Shown: positions 7,121 to 13,987 of the stretch, piece by piece
Numbering within the stretch: position 1 is the first letter of the stretch
Layout: every line of letters begins with the position of its first letter
Assembly (NCBI GenBank): GCA_902795665.1
Contig: CADBMA010000006.1
Span: 1 to 21,470 of the forward strand
DNA: 21,470 bases
Origin: an uncultured Rhodospirillales bacterium
GTDB taxonomy: Bacteria; Pseudomonadota; Alphaproteobacteria; RF32; CAG-239
Direction of reading: 5' to 3'
The notes under the pieces: model-generated
What the model saw: the letters and a program-made list of their open reading frames with translations, nothing else
The model's database searches: none
Told to the model about the DNA's origin: nothing
Program-made: the position numbers and the translations under genes

Positions 7121-8020
7121 TTAGTTTTGAACGTCAAAACGTGATTTGAACAGTGTTGACAAATGTTCAAAAGCTTTTTTTTCAATTTGGCGGACACGCT
7201 CGCGGCTGATATTGTATTTGGTGCCAATGTCATCAAGTGTTTGAGGAGAATCGGTCAGCATACGATTTTTGATGATATAAGCTTCGCGTTCAGGCATTTC
7301 ATTCAGACAAGCCATTAAGATTTTATGTTTGTAGCTGGCTTCTTGGCGGTTGGCCAGTCCGGCTTCAATATTTTGGCGGGTATCAACAAGCATATCTTGG
7401 CGTTCACAATCTTCGTCATCGCCAATACTTACATTTAGTGAGCTATCTCCGCTCAATCTTCGGTTCATTTCGATAACATCTTGTTCTTCAACAACCAGCT
7501 CATTGGCAATTTGTTTAACAAGTGTCGGCTCAAGTTCTTTGTTTTCATAAATTCCTAAACGTGCCTTTATGCGGTTTAGATTATAAAAAAGTTTTTTCTG
7601 GGCGGCAACGGTTCCTATTTTTACCAAAGACCATGAACGCAAAATAAAATCATTTATTGCTGCTTTAATCCACCAGATGGCATAAGTTGACAAACGTACC
7701 TTTTTGCTAAGATCAAATTTCTTTACAGCTTGCATCAGACCGATATTGGCTTCGGAAATAATGTCAGCCAACGGCAATCCGTAACGGCGATAGGTTAAAG
7801 CAATTTTGGCGGCCAAGCGCAAATGTGACAGCACCAAATTGTGTGCTGCCTGCAGATTATGATTTTTAGTAAAATCAATTATCAAAGCTTTTTCTTCATC
7901 TTCACTTAAGACGGGAAAAGATTTAATTTTTTCAAAATAAGCGACCAGCCCGCTTTCTGCCGGTACCAGCGGCAGATTAGAGCTGGGTTTAATTACCATA
8001 ATTGACTTGTTATTACTCAA
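7121..8020 (-). CDS. rpoH: RNA polymerase heat-shock sigma factor RpoH (sigma32)
   Basis: A sigma70-family protein of about 299 aa that directs polymerase to heat-shock promoters. Region 2 contains LPLADIISEANIGLMQAVKK and region 2.4 the YAIWWIKAAINDFI stretch. The diagnostic RpoH box follows as QKKLFYNLNR (141-150). Region 4.2 has a helix-turn-helix, DDIGTKYNISRERVRQIEKK. The start is uncertain. The frame extends to a TTG at 8050 and an ATG at 8047, but the predicted promoter places the transcript start at about 8050, leaving those without a leader. I chose the TTG at 8020, preceded by AAGAAGG at nine bases; an ATG at 7999 is the alternative. Leads an operon with the 74-aa gene and prmC. Confidence 0.9.
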   Translation of the reverse strand: MSNNKSIMVIKPSSNLPLVPAESGLVAYFEKIKSFPVLSEDEEKALIIDFTKNHNLQAAHNLVLSHLRLAAKIALTYRRYGLPLADIISEANIGLMQAVKKFDLSKKVRLSTYAIWWIKAAINDFILRSWSLVKIGTVAAQKKLFYNLNRIKARLGIYENKELEPTLVKQIANELVVEEQDVIEMNRRLSGDSSLNVSIGDDEDCERQDMLVDTRQNIEAGLANRQEASYKHKILMACLNEMPEREAYIIKNRMLTDSPQTLDDIGTKYNISRERVRQIEKKAFEHLSTLFKSRFDVQN

Positions 8021-8056
8021 TATAATCGACCTTCTTTCTTCTATCATCAACCACGA

Positions 8057-8084
8057 ATTATATTATTTTTTGAGCAAACTGCAA
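8057..8084 (-). promoter_or_regulatory. promoter of rpoH
   Basis: On the minus strand there is a perfect -10 box TATAAT (8057-8062) with a weak -35 box TTGCAG (8079-8084, 3/6) at 16 bases. The implied transcript start at about 8050 bears on the choice of rpoH start codon. Confidence 0.45.
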
Positions 8085-8094
8085 TATGTTTTTT

Positions 8095-8631
8095 TTATAT
8101 TTCAAATTTTTCATATTGTTTTACTTCCGGAGTGTAAAATATAGAAAAATTATTTCCTTCGCTATTAGGTGGAATGAAATTTATAATTTGAACCCGATAA
8201 CGAAAATCTTCCGGATAAATCAAGAGATAGAGCGGCTTTTTGCCGTTGCTGACGCAAAGCCGCATATCACTTTGCGGAATATTGCGATTGATTTTGGTCA
8301 TAACTATTTCGTTGGCTACAAAATAGTTTTCCCGAATATCAAACTGATTAAGCGGTATTTCTCTATATTCATCAATATTGTTCAAAATCAGGCGGTGCGC
8401 CCGTTGTTCAATAATTGATGCTCCAGATACTCGTTGCAATAGATATTGCCGGATAGCTTCTTTTACGTCATTTATCAGCACCTGATTGTCGCATTTAGGC
8501 AAATTTTCATTCTGAGAAACGTTATAGTTTTCCGGTGAAGTGATAATCATGATGTTTTCTTCAGGAATTTCCGCTTCAGCCAGCGCCGGATGTATCCATA
8601 AGCTCAAAACGACCAGCAATATATATTTCAT
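8095..8631 (-). CDS. hypothetical secreted protein
   Basis: A 178-aa protein with a clear signal peptide (MKYILLVVLSLWIHPALA, cleavage after ALA) and a mature part that I do not recognise. The mature region has two cysteines, in LPKCDNQ and MRLCVSNG, which could form a periplasmic disulfide, and a C-terminal half of alternating strands (REIPLNQFDIRENYFVANE, PLYLLIYPEDFRYRVQIINF) that looks like a small beta-rich fold. It starts nine bases after the asnS stop and is probably cotranscribed with asnS. Its role in the envelope is unknown. Confidence 0.7.
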   Translation of the reverse strand: MKYILLVVLSLWIHPALAEAEIPEENIMIITSPENYNVSQNENLPKCDNQVLINDVKEAIRQYLLQRVSGASIIEQRAHRLILNNIDEYREIPLNQFDIRENYFVANEIVMTKINRNIPQSDMRLCVSNGKKPLYLLIYPEDFRYRVQIINFIPPNSEGNNFSIFYTPEVKQYEKFEI

Positions 8632-8640
8632 GCAAGGCTC

Positions 8641-10029
8641 CTAAAAGTTTACCGATTTTGGAGTTCTGGGGAACGGAATTACGTCGCGAATGTTGCCAAT
8701 TCCGGTCAGCAATAACATCATGCGTTCAAAACCCAGACCGAATCCGGCATGAGGAACTGATCCGTAACGGCGCGAATCGAGATACCATGAATAATCATCT
8801 TCATGCATACCCATTTCTCTGATGCGGGCTACTAAACGATCATATCGTTCTTCACGCTGCGAACCGCCGATGAGCTCGCCAATACCGGGGACTAAAACGT
8901 CCATAGCGGCAACGGTCTTGTTGTCATCGTTCATACGCATATAAAATGCTTTGATTTCTTTTGGATAATCACGCACAATAACCGGACGTTTGAAATGTTT
9001 TTCCGCCAAAAAGCGCTCGTGTTCGGTTTGCATATCAACGCCATATTCTGGTTTATATTCAAAATCTTGTCCTGATTTTTGCATGATTTCAATGGCCTCG
9101 CTGTAGGTAATGCGTGCAAAAGGCTGGTTGATGATTGTGTCTAGGGTGTCTTTTAGCCCCGGAGCAACAAATTTTTCAAACAATTCAATATCTTCAGGGC
9201 AATGCTCAACCACGTGCTTAACACAATGCTTAACCATATCTTCTGCCAAGTCCATGTCGTCAAAAATGTCGGCAAAAGCCATTTCCGGCTCAATCATCCA
9301 AAATTCGGCAGCATGGCGGGTAGTGTTTGAATTTTCAGCGCGAAATGTTGGGCCAAAGGTGTAAATATCACCAAGAGCCATGGCGTACATTTCTCCGTTA
9401 AGCTGTCCGGAAACGGTCAGGCGTGCCTCTTTACCGAAAAAGTCTTGTGAATAGTCAACTTTACCATCTTTGGTCTTGGGGATATTGTTCAAATCCAAGG
9501 TTGTAACTTGGAACATTTCTCCGGCACCTTCACAATCAGAGGCGGTGATAATCGGAGTATGAACATAACGAAATTCGCGGCGGTGGAAAAAGTCATGAAT
9601 TGCAAATGACAATTCAGACCGAATGCGGAAGGCCGCACCATATTTGTTGGTACGCGGACGAAGATGCGCAATCGTGCGTAAATATTCATCAGTATGTTTT
9701 TTCTTTTGCAGCGGAAAATCGTCGTTGGCGATATCATAAATTGTGATTTCATCGGCGCGAATCTCATATTTTTGATTTCCGCCCAAAGACTCGATAAGAG
9801 CTCCCTTAACGGCAAGCGATGATCCGGTGGTGAGTTTTTTCAGGTTTTCATAGTTGGCCAAATTGTTATTTGCAATAATTTGGATATTTTTCAAGCAAGA
9901 GCCGTCATTGAGCTCAATAAACATAAAATCTTTTGAATCACGGCGAGTTTTAACCCATCCTTTTACCAGTACTTCATCTAAAGTTGTTTCAGATTTCAGC
10001 AGCTTTGCAATTTTTGTTCTTTTTAACAT
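8641..10029 (-). CDS. asnS: asparaginyl-tRNA synthetase
   Basis: A class II aminoacyl-tRNA synthetase of 462 aa that charges tRNA-Asn directly. The N-terminal OB-fold anticodon-binding domain covers about residues 1-100 (VLVKGWVKTRRDSKDFMFIE). Motif 2 is FRAENSNTTRHAAEFWMIE (229-247) and motif 3 GFGLGFERM (429-437). The AENS-TTRH signature separates AsnRS from AspRS. The start at 10029 has an AAAGG ribosome binding site and a good promoter at 10069-10097. Many alphaproteobacteria lack AsnRS and make Asn-tRNA through GatCAB transamidation, so its presence is mildly notable. Confidence 0.96.
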   Translation of the reverse strand: MLKRTKIAKLLKSETTLDEVLVKGWVKTRRDSKDFMFIELNDGSCLKNIQIIANNNLANYENLKKLTTGSSLAVKGALIESLGGNQKYEIRADEITIYDIANDDFPLQKKKHTDEYLRTIAHLRPRTNKYGAAFRIRSELSFAIHDFFHRREFRYVHTPIITASDCEGAGEMFQVTTLDLNNIPKTKDGKVDYSQDFFGKEARLTVSGQLNGEMYAMALGDIYTFGPTFRAENSNTTRHAAEFWMIEPEMAFADIFDDMDLAEDMVKHCVKHVVEHCPEDIELFEKFVAPGLKDTLDTIINQPFARITYSEAIEIMQKSGQDFEYKPEYGVDMQTEHERFLAEKHFKRPVIVRDYPKEIKAFYMRMNDDNKTVAAMDVLVPGIGELIGGSQREERYDRLVARIREMGMHEDDYSWYLDSRRYGSVPHAGFGLGFERMMLLLTGIGNIRDVIPFPRTPKSVNF

Positions 10030-10068
10030 TTCAGCCTTTTCCTATTTTTAAAAAGTTATTCCTCGTGC

Positions 10069-10097
10069 AATATATAACACTTATCTTTAATTGTCCA
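10069..10097 (-). promoter_or_regulatory. sigma70-like promoter of asnS
   Basis: On the minus strand the -35 box TGGACA (10092-10097, 5/6) and the -10 box TATATT (10069-10074, 5/6) have a 17-base spacer. It is back to back with the lipoprotein promoter, eight bases between the two -35 boxes. Confidence 0.55.
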
Positions 10098-10105
10098 GTC
10101 CGGCA

Positions 10106-10133
10106 TTGACAAAAATTGAACTATTGCTAATAT
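10106..10133 (+). promoter_or_regulatory. sigma70-like promoter of the glycine-zipper lipoprotein
   Basis: A perfect -35 box TTGACA (10106-10111) and a -10 box TAATAT (10128-10133, 4/6) with a 16-base spacer, about 30 bases before the AAGGAGA ribosome binding site. Confidence 0.55.
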
Positions 10134-10165
10134 ATGTAAAAATACAGAATAATAAGGAGAATAAA

Positions 10166-10639
10166 ATGAAGAAGTTTGCGTTGATTTTAATGGTTCCGGT
10201 TTTAGTTTTATTGGGTGCGTGTGCGGCCGATATTGGCGGCAATCAGTATGATTCTTCATCTGTAGGATCGGTAACAAAGGCATTGAAGGGCAAAGTTGTA
10301 TCTGTCCGTATGGTGACAGTTCGTGATGAAGATCGCAGCACCGGAACAGCAATCGGCGGGTTGGCCGGAGGTGTTGCCGGTTCTCAAATTGGGCGCGGTT
10401 CCACAGCCGGAGTTCTTGGTGCCGTTGGCGGCGCTTTGCTTGGAGGGGCGGCTGGCAATTTGGCTCAAAAGGGTTTGACCAGTCAGCATGGTTATGAATA
10501 TGTAATTGAGCTTGATAATGGCGGTGTTGTATCGTTGACACAAGGTACGGATATTGTTTTGGCAGTGGGACAGCGTTGCATGGTTATATATGGCAGCGGA
10601 CGTTCACGGGCTCGTGTCATTCCGTACAACGGATATTAA
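10166..10639 (+). CDS. outer-membrane lipoprotein, glycine-zipper 2TM (17 kDa antigen/SlyB-like)
   Basis: A 157-aa protein starting MKKFALILMVPVLVLLGACA with a lipobox LLGAC giving a lipidated C19. The centre holds a glycine zipper (GTAIGGLAGGVAGSQIGRG and GAVGGALLGGAAGN), the Rickettsia 17 kDa surface antigen/SlyB type domain, which inserts as a membrane helical hairpin. The last third (YEYVIELDNGGVVSLTQGTD) is a small beta domain typical of this family. The start at 10166 is set by AAGGAGA; a longer in-frame GTG/TTG-type extension to 10091 overlaps the promoter and is rejected. Family members help maintain outer-membrane integrity. It is followed 24 bases later by fhs, so the two may share a transcript. 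Confidence 0.88.
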   Translation: MKKFALILMVPVLVLLGACAADIGGNQYDSSSVGSVTKALKGKVVSVRMVTVRDEDRSTGTAIGGLAGGVAGSQIGRGSTAGVLGAVGGALLGGAAGNLAQKGLTSQHGYEYVIELDNGGVVSLTQGTDIVLAVGQRCMVIYGSGRSRARVIPYNGY

Positions 10640-10663
10640 AAATATAATATATTAGGAGAGTTT

Positions 10664-12334
10664 ATGCTGTCTGATATTGAAATTTCTCAAAACAGCAAGT
10701 TGTTGCCGATTAATGAAATTGCTAATCAGATAGGCATATCGGCTGATGAGCTTGAGTTGTACGGGCGTTTTAAGGCCAAGATAAATTGGAGCGGAATTAG
10801 GAGAATTAATTCCTCATCGCGTCAGGGAAAGCTGATTTTGATAACAGCGCTTACGCCAACACCGGCAGGAGAGGGCAAGTCTACGGTTGCAATAGGGTTG
10901 GCTGATGGGCTTAATTATATTGGCAAGAGAGCGATTTTGGCTTTGCGCGAGCCGTCAATGGGGCCTTGTTTTGGGCTGAAAGGCGGTGCTACCGGCGGAG
11001 GTTATGCACAAGTGGCTCCCATGGAAGAGATAAATCTTCATTTTACCGGTGATATCCATGCTATCAGTGCAGCCAATAACCTTTTGGCGGCAATGATTGA
11101 TAATCATATTAAGCAAGGAAATGAGCTTAATCTGGATATCAATAATATATTTTGGCATCGTTGTGTTGATCTCAATGATAGAGCTTTGCGCGAAATTAAT
11201 ATTGCTTTGGGCGGCAAAATAAACGGTTTGCCGCGCGTGGATCATTTTGACATTAGCGTTGCCAGTGAAATTATGGCGATATTCTGCCTTTCTCAAGATA
11301 TTGCGGATCTCAAGCAGCGCTTGCAAAAAATTGTTATCGGTAAAGACATTGCCGGAGGCTATGTAACGGCGGACAAACTAAAAGCTCACGGAGCAATGGC
11401 CGCATTGCTCAAGGACGCATTGATGCCAAACTTGGTGCAGACTTTGGAGCATACTCCGGCTTTGGTGCATGGTGGTCCGTTTGCCAATATTGCCCATGGA
11501 TGCAACAGTATAATTGCCACGCAAACAGCGTTGAAACTTGCGGATTATGTGGTGACAGAAGCCGGTTTTGGTGCGGATTTGGGGGCGGAAAAGTTTTTGG
11601 ATATAAAATGTCCGGCCGCCGGAATTAAACCCGATGCGGCAGTAATTGTGGCGACAGTTCGTGCACTTAAAATGCACGGCGGCGTTGATAAAAATGATTT
11701 AAAACATGAAAATATTGCGGCATTGCGGCAAGGGTTTGCCAATTTGCAAACTCATGTTGAAAATATGCGCAAATTCGGACTTCCGGTTGTGGTAGCGATT
11801 AATTGTTTTGTGAGCGATACAGAAAAAGAAAAACAAGTTTTGCATGATTTGTGCAGTTCTATCGGTGTCGAGTCGGTTATGACAGAGGCATGGGAACATG
11901 GCGGACGCGGTGCGGCAGAACTGGCAAAAAAAGTTGCAGATTTTGTCAATTGTCCTAACAGCTATGCCCCGTTATATGCGCCGGAACTATCTTTGCGGCA
12001 AAAAATTGAGACGATTGCCAAAGAAATTTATCGGGCGGATAGGGTTGAATTTTCACCGCTTGCCGCAAATAAGCTGGAAGAATATCAAAGCCAAGGTTAT
12101 GGGCATTTTCCGGTTTGTATAGCAAAAACGCAAAATTCTATATCAGCCGATGCAAAATTGTTGGGGGCTCCGAAAGGGTTTGAGCTTCCAATTCAAGATG
12201 TGCGTCTTTCGGCCGGAGCAGGGTTTGTGGTGGCAATGGCCGGCAATATACTCACTATGCCGGGACTTCCAGCGCATCCGGCAGCAGAAAATATTGATGT
12301 TGATAGTCAAGGCAATATTTGCGGTTTGTTCTGA
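10664..12334 (+). CDS. fhs: formate-tetrahydrofolate ligase
   Basis: Catalyses ATP-dependent formation of 10-formyl-tetrahydrofolate from formate and THF, feeding purine and formyl-methionine synthesis; cytoplasmic. The 556-aa length is standard. The P-loop TPTPAGEGKST lies at 64-74 and the family signature EPSMGPCFGLKGGATGGGYA at 96-115, with APMEEINLHFTGD directly after. Other matches are HGGPFANIAHGCNS and the C-terminal MPGLPAHPAAENIDVD. AGGAG precedes the ATG. Fhs is typical of anaerobic or fermentative one-carbon metabolism, consistent with a gut-type lifestyle (inference). No terminator is visible after it; a new promoter starts nine bases beyond the stop. Confidence 0.97.
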   Translation: MLSDIEISQNSKLLPINEIANQIGISADELELYGRFKAKINWSGIRRINSSSRQGKLILITALTPTPAGEGKSTVAIGLADGLNYIGKRAILALREPSMGPCFGLKGGATGGGYAQVAPMEEINLHFTGDIHAISAANNLLAAMIDNHIKQGNELNLDINNIFWHRCVDLNDRALREINIALGGKINGLPRVDHFDISVASEIMAIFCLSQDIADLKQRLQKIVIGKDIAGGYVTADKLKAHGAMAALLKDALMPNLVQTLEHTPALVHGGPFANIAHGCNSIIATQTALKLADYVVTEAGFGADLGAEKFLDIKCPAAGIKPDAAVIVATVRALKMHGGVDKNDLKHENIAALRQGFANLQTHVENMRKFGLPVVVAINCFVSDTEKEKQVLHDLCSSIGVESVMTEAWEHGGRGAAELAKKVADFVNCPNSYAPLYAPELSLRQKIETIAKEIYRADRVEFSPLAANKLEEYQSQGYGHFPVCIAKTQNSISADAKLLGAPKGFELPIQDVRLSAGAGFVVAMAGNILTMPGLPAHPAAENIDVDSQGNICGLF

Positions 12335-12342
12335 CAAAGTTA

Positions 12343-12371
12343 TTGACAAAAAAGACATAATTTGCTATCAT
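12343..12371 (+). promoter_or_regulatory. strong sigma70-like promoter for the structured leader/orphan gene
   Basis: The -35 box TTGACA (12343-12348, 6/6) and the -10 box TATCAT (12366-12371, 5/6) are separated by 17 bases. The predicted start near 12378 lies about 220 bases upstream of the next start codon. This is one of the best promoter matches in the window. Confidence 0.65.
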
Positions 12372-12377
12372 ATACTT

Positions 12378-12596
12378 GTTCACATAAGGATATGTTCTAT
12401 TATTGTCGGAAATTTTGTTGTTGCTATGAGTTATGTTATGGCTCTTTATCGACGATGGGATATAGGCAAAAGTAGAAGCAATTCTGACTGTGGGCAGTTG
12501 TTCGAATGACGCAAGTCATATGATCCCTTGAACAACTAGGTTAATTTCTCATTATGTCCCATAGGAGATCTGGGATAGCCATTAAAAATTTATACT
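12378..12596 (+). ncRNA. candidate structured RNA: long 5' leader or separate small RNA, class unknown
   Basis: No protein is likely here, but the transcript folds well by eye. Helix 1 pairs 12401-12408 with 12450-12457 (with wobbles). Helix 2 pairs 12455-12464 with 12553-12562 (10 bp, one wobble). Helix 3 pairs 12496-12505 with 12528-12537 (one wobble). Inside helix 3 is a hairpin ATGAC-GCAA-GTCAT (12506-12519) with a GNRA loop. The strand TCCCA at 12557-12561 can pair instead with TGGGA at 12571-12575, giving two mutually exclusive folds. AGGAG at 12563-12567 lies between those alternatives. No terminator is visible, which favours a leader of the downstream gene over a free RNA. Known riboswitch cores were not recognised; 6S RNA was considered but cannot be established. 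Confidence 0.45.
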
Positions 12597-13781
12597 ATGG
12601 CAACAAAAAAATTTCAAAAAAGCCTTTTTAAAGGCTTAAAAAGTGTATTTGGCTTTATTTTTAAAGCCGCGAAAAATGTAATCCTCGGCCTAGCCTGTTG
12701 TCTGCTGTGGACATTGCTGTTTGTCACGGTATTCTGCTGGCCAGCATACATTTTTTGGTGCATTTTTGCACCAAAATTTGCTGCAGTAGGCCTATACGGG
12801 GAGGAGGAAGAAAGGCTACCCTTCGCGGAGCAATTCCATTCGCTAAACGGCTGGATAATTTCAATTCTTCCCTTCTTTTGGAAGAAGTATTTTATCGAAG
12901 TCCGTGGGGTAAATAAATACTCCACCAGACTTCAGATGAAGTACTACTTCAAAAGAAGCCGTATAGAAGAAACAATGCGGCAGCTGTCCTCAGAGGCAGC
13001 AATTGGTGTCATGAGTCGCTACTATACGGTAGAGATGATTGACATCAAAAACTTTTTAGGGGTGAAGCCGCACATCTTCTCCTTGCTTCCCGCTGAGGTG
13101 CAGGTACGCGTGTACCTGTCAGGAGGCGGTCGTGAGGCGTTAACCCGCATGACCAAGGAAGCAATTGACTTACTCATAAAGATGAAAGATTATGGCATCA
13201 TATATGAGATAGTCAAAAATTTAACCCTCACCGACGAGCAGTTCTGCATAATTTTGCGGATCGATGTTGCTCTCGCGGCGGAGTATGCGCTAGTGCGCAC
13301 CCCGTCGGACAAAATGATGAGGGAATTTTTAACAGTCAAGGAGGGAGAAGAATTTTTTCTCTTCTGCGTTCGCAAGTACGGGCTTTCGCCCGACTTAGCT
13401 ATCGCAAGCGCAGAACACCCGCGCTTTGAAGAAATTCAAAACGCTCTTGCAGAATATCAGCAAAAGCTGTTCGTGAAACGGCATGCTGAGGAAAAGGAGA
13501 GTAGTAACTACTTCTCAAAACTCTGCAAAAACAATGCCCTTTGCGCGGAAGCGCAGGCTCTGATGGCCCCGTGGCAGTACAAAGTGTACCATTTCCACGG
13601 CCGTCAGCTTGATGATGAGGTCATCGTCAAGTTTCTCCGTTCAGGGGATAAAGAGCTGGTGAATATGGTCTTTGACTATGAACCGAATTTCGGTCTTGAC
13701 AGCAAAGCCGCTCAGGCTTTGGTTGGGGCAAATCCGGAATATGTCGAAGCCCTGTTCCATAAGGGCAGATACGTTTTGTAA
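12597..13781 (+). CDS. orphan membrane-anchored alpha-helical protein
   Basis: A 394-aa protein that I do not recognise. A basic N-terminus (MATKKFQKSLFKGLKSVFG) precedes a long hydrophobic stretch at about 25-65 containing WPAYIFWCIFAP, which could be two membrane segments or a hairpin. The rest is soluble, helical and rich in Glu and Lys. Two degenerate units share the pattern L-x-D-E-x5-L-R-x2-D-x2-L, at about 211-228 (LTDEQFCIILRIDVALA) and 337-354 (LDDEVIVKFLRSGDKELV), suggesting a helical repeat domain. The gene has its own promoter, a roughly 220-base structured leader, no ribosome binding site just before the ATG, and a terminator. Its codon use (more CTC, TAC and GCG) looks less AT-biased than its neighbours, which may mean recent acquisition. 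Confidence 0.75.
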   Translation: MATKKFQKSLFKGLKSVFGFIFKAAKNVILGLACCLLWTLLFVTVFCWPAYIFWCIFAPKFAAVGLYGEEEERLPFAEQFHSLNGWIISILPFFWKKYFIEVRGVNKYSTRLQMKYYFKRSRIEETMRQLSSEAAIGVMSRYYTVEMIDIKNFLGVKPHIFSLLPAEVQVRVYLSGGGREALTRMTKEAIDLLIKMKDYGIIYEIVKNLTLTDEQFCIILRIDVALAAEYALVRTPSDKMMREFLTVKEGEEFFLFCVRKYGLSPDLAIASAEHPRFEEIQNALAEYQQKLFVKRHAEEKESSNYFSKLCKNNALCAEAQALMAPWQYKVYHFHGRQLDDEVIVKFLRSGDKELVNMVFDYEPNFGLDSKAAQALVGANPEYVEALFHKGRYVL

Positions 13782-13790
13782 ACGCAAAAT

Positions 13791-13822
13791 AAGAGTCTTC
13801 CTTACGAGGGAGGCTCTTTTTT
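13791..13822 (+). terminator. rho-independent terminator after the orphan gene
   Basis: AGAGTCTTCC (13792-13801) pairs with GGGAGGCTCT (13808-13817) with two G-T wobbles around a six-base loop, followed by a run of six T. Confidence 0.85.
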
Positions 13823-13848
13823 GTTGGCTTTTAGGGATAAAAAATTGC

Positions 13849-13876
13849 TTGACTCTTGAACGCAATCTGTTATGTT
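13849..13876 (+). promoter_or_regulatory. sigma70-like promoter of ffh
   Basis: The -35 box TTGACT (13849-13854, 5/6) and the -10 box TATGTT (13871-13876, 4/6) have a 16-base spacer. This leaves about 105 bases of leader before the ffh ATG. Confidence 0.5.
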
Positions 13877-13919
13877 GAGTGCAATTTCAATGATTTTTCA
13901 TTGTGAGTTTGTTTTTAAC

Positions 13920-13967
13920 CGCTCTACGGAGCGCCGCCGGTCAGCGAGGTTTCGCACGCCGGCGTGC
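13920..13967 (+). promoter_or_regulatory. GC-rich palindromic leader of ffh
   Basis: This block is far richer in G and C than its surroundings. It holds a hairpin CGCTC-TACG-GAGCG (13920-13933) and a second stem CGCCGG/CCGGCG (13935-13940 with 13959-13964) enclosing GCGA-GGTT-TCGC (13944-13955). A perfect 14-base palindrome at 13954-13967 (GCACGCCGGCGTGC) overlaps the second stem, so the two folds compete. There is no U-run, so it is not a simple terminator. It could be a regulatory leader or a protein-binding site. Confidence 0.45.
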
Positions 13968-13987
13968 AATAGTTTGTACAGGCAGAT

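Noticed and set aside
10056..10541. 161-aa open frame on the minus strand
   Set aside because: It covers the lipoprotein gene and both divergent promoters, with His/Pro/Gln-rich nonsense composition; a shadow of the glycine-zipper coding sequence.
12496..12519. A TTCGAAT stretch resembling a tRNA T-loop
   Set aside because: The flanking five bases (AGTTG and GACGC) do not pair, and no acceptor or anticodon stem is present; the bases fit better in the GNRA-hairpin fold described.
12378..12596. 6S RNA (ssrS) assignment for the leader after fhs
   Set aside because: Size and pairing are compatible and a folate gene is adjacent, but I cannot verify the central bubble or conserved boxes by eye, and no terminator separates it from the next gene. 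Left as class unknown.
12335..13848. Mobile element carrying the orphan gene
   Set aside because: I found no transposase, no terminal inverted repeats and no convincing flanking direct repeats; only composition and isolation suggest transfer.
13920..13967. 4.5S SRP RNA (ffs) upstream of ffh
   Set aside because: The conserved GGTCAGGTCCGGAAGG-type core and its tetraloop are absent; the region is too short.
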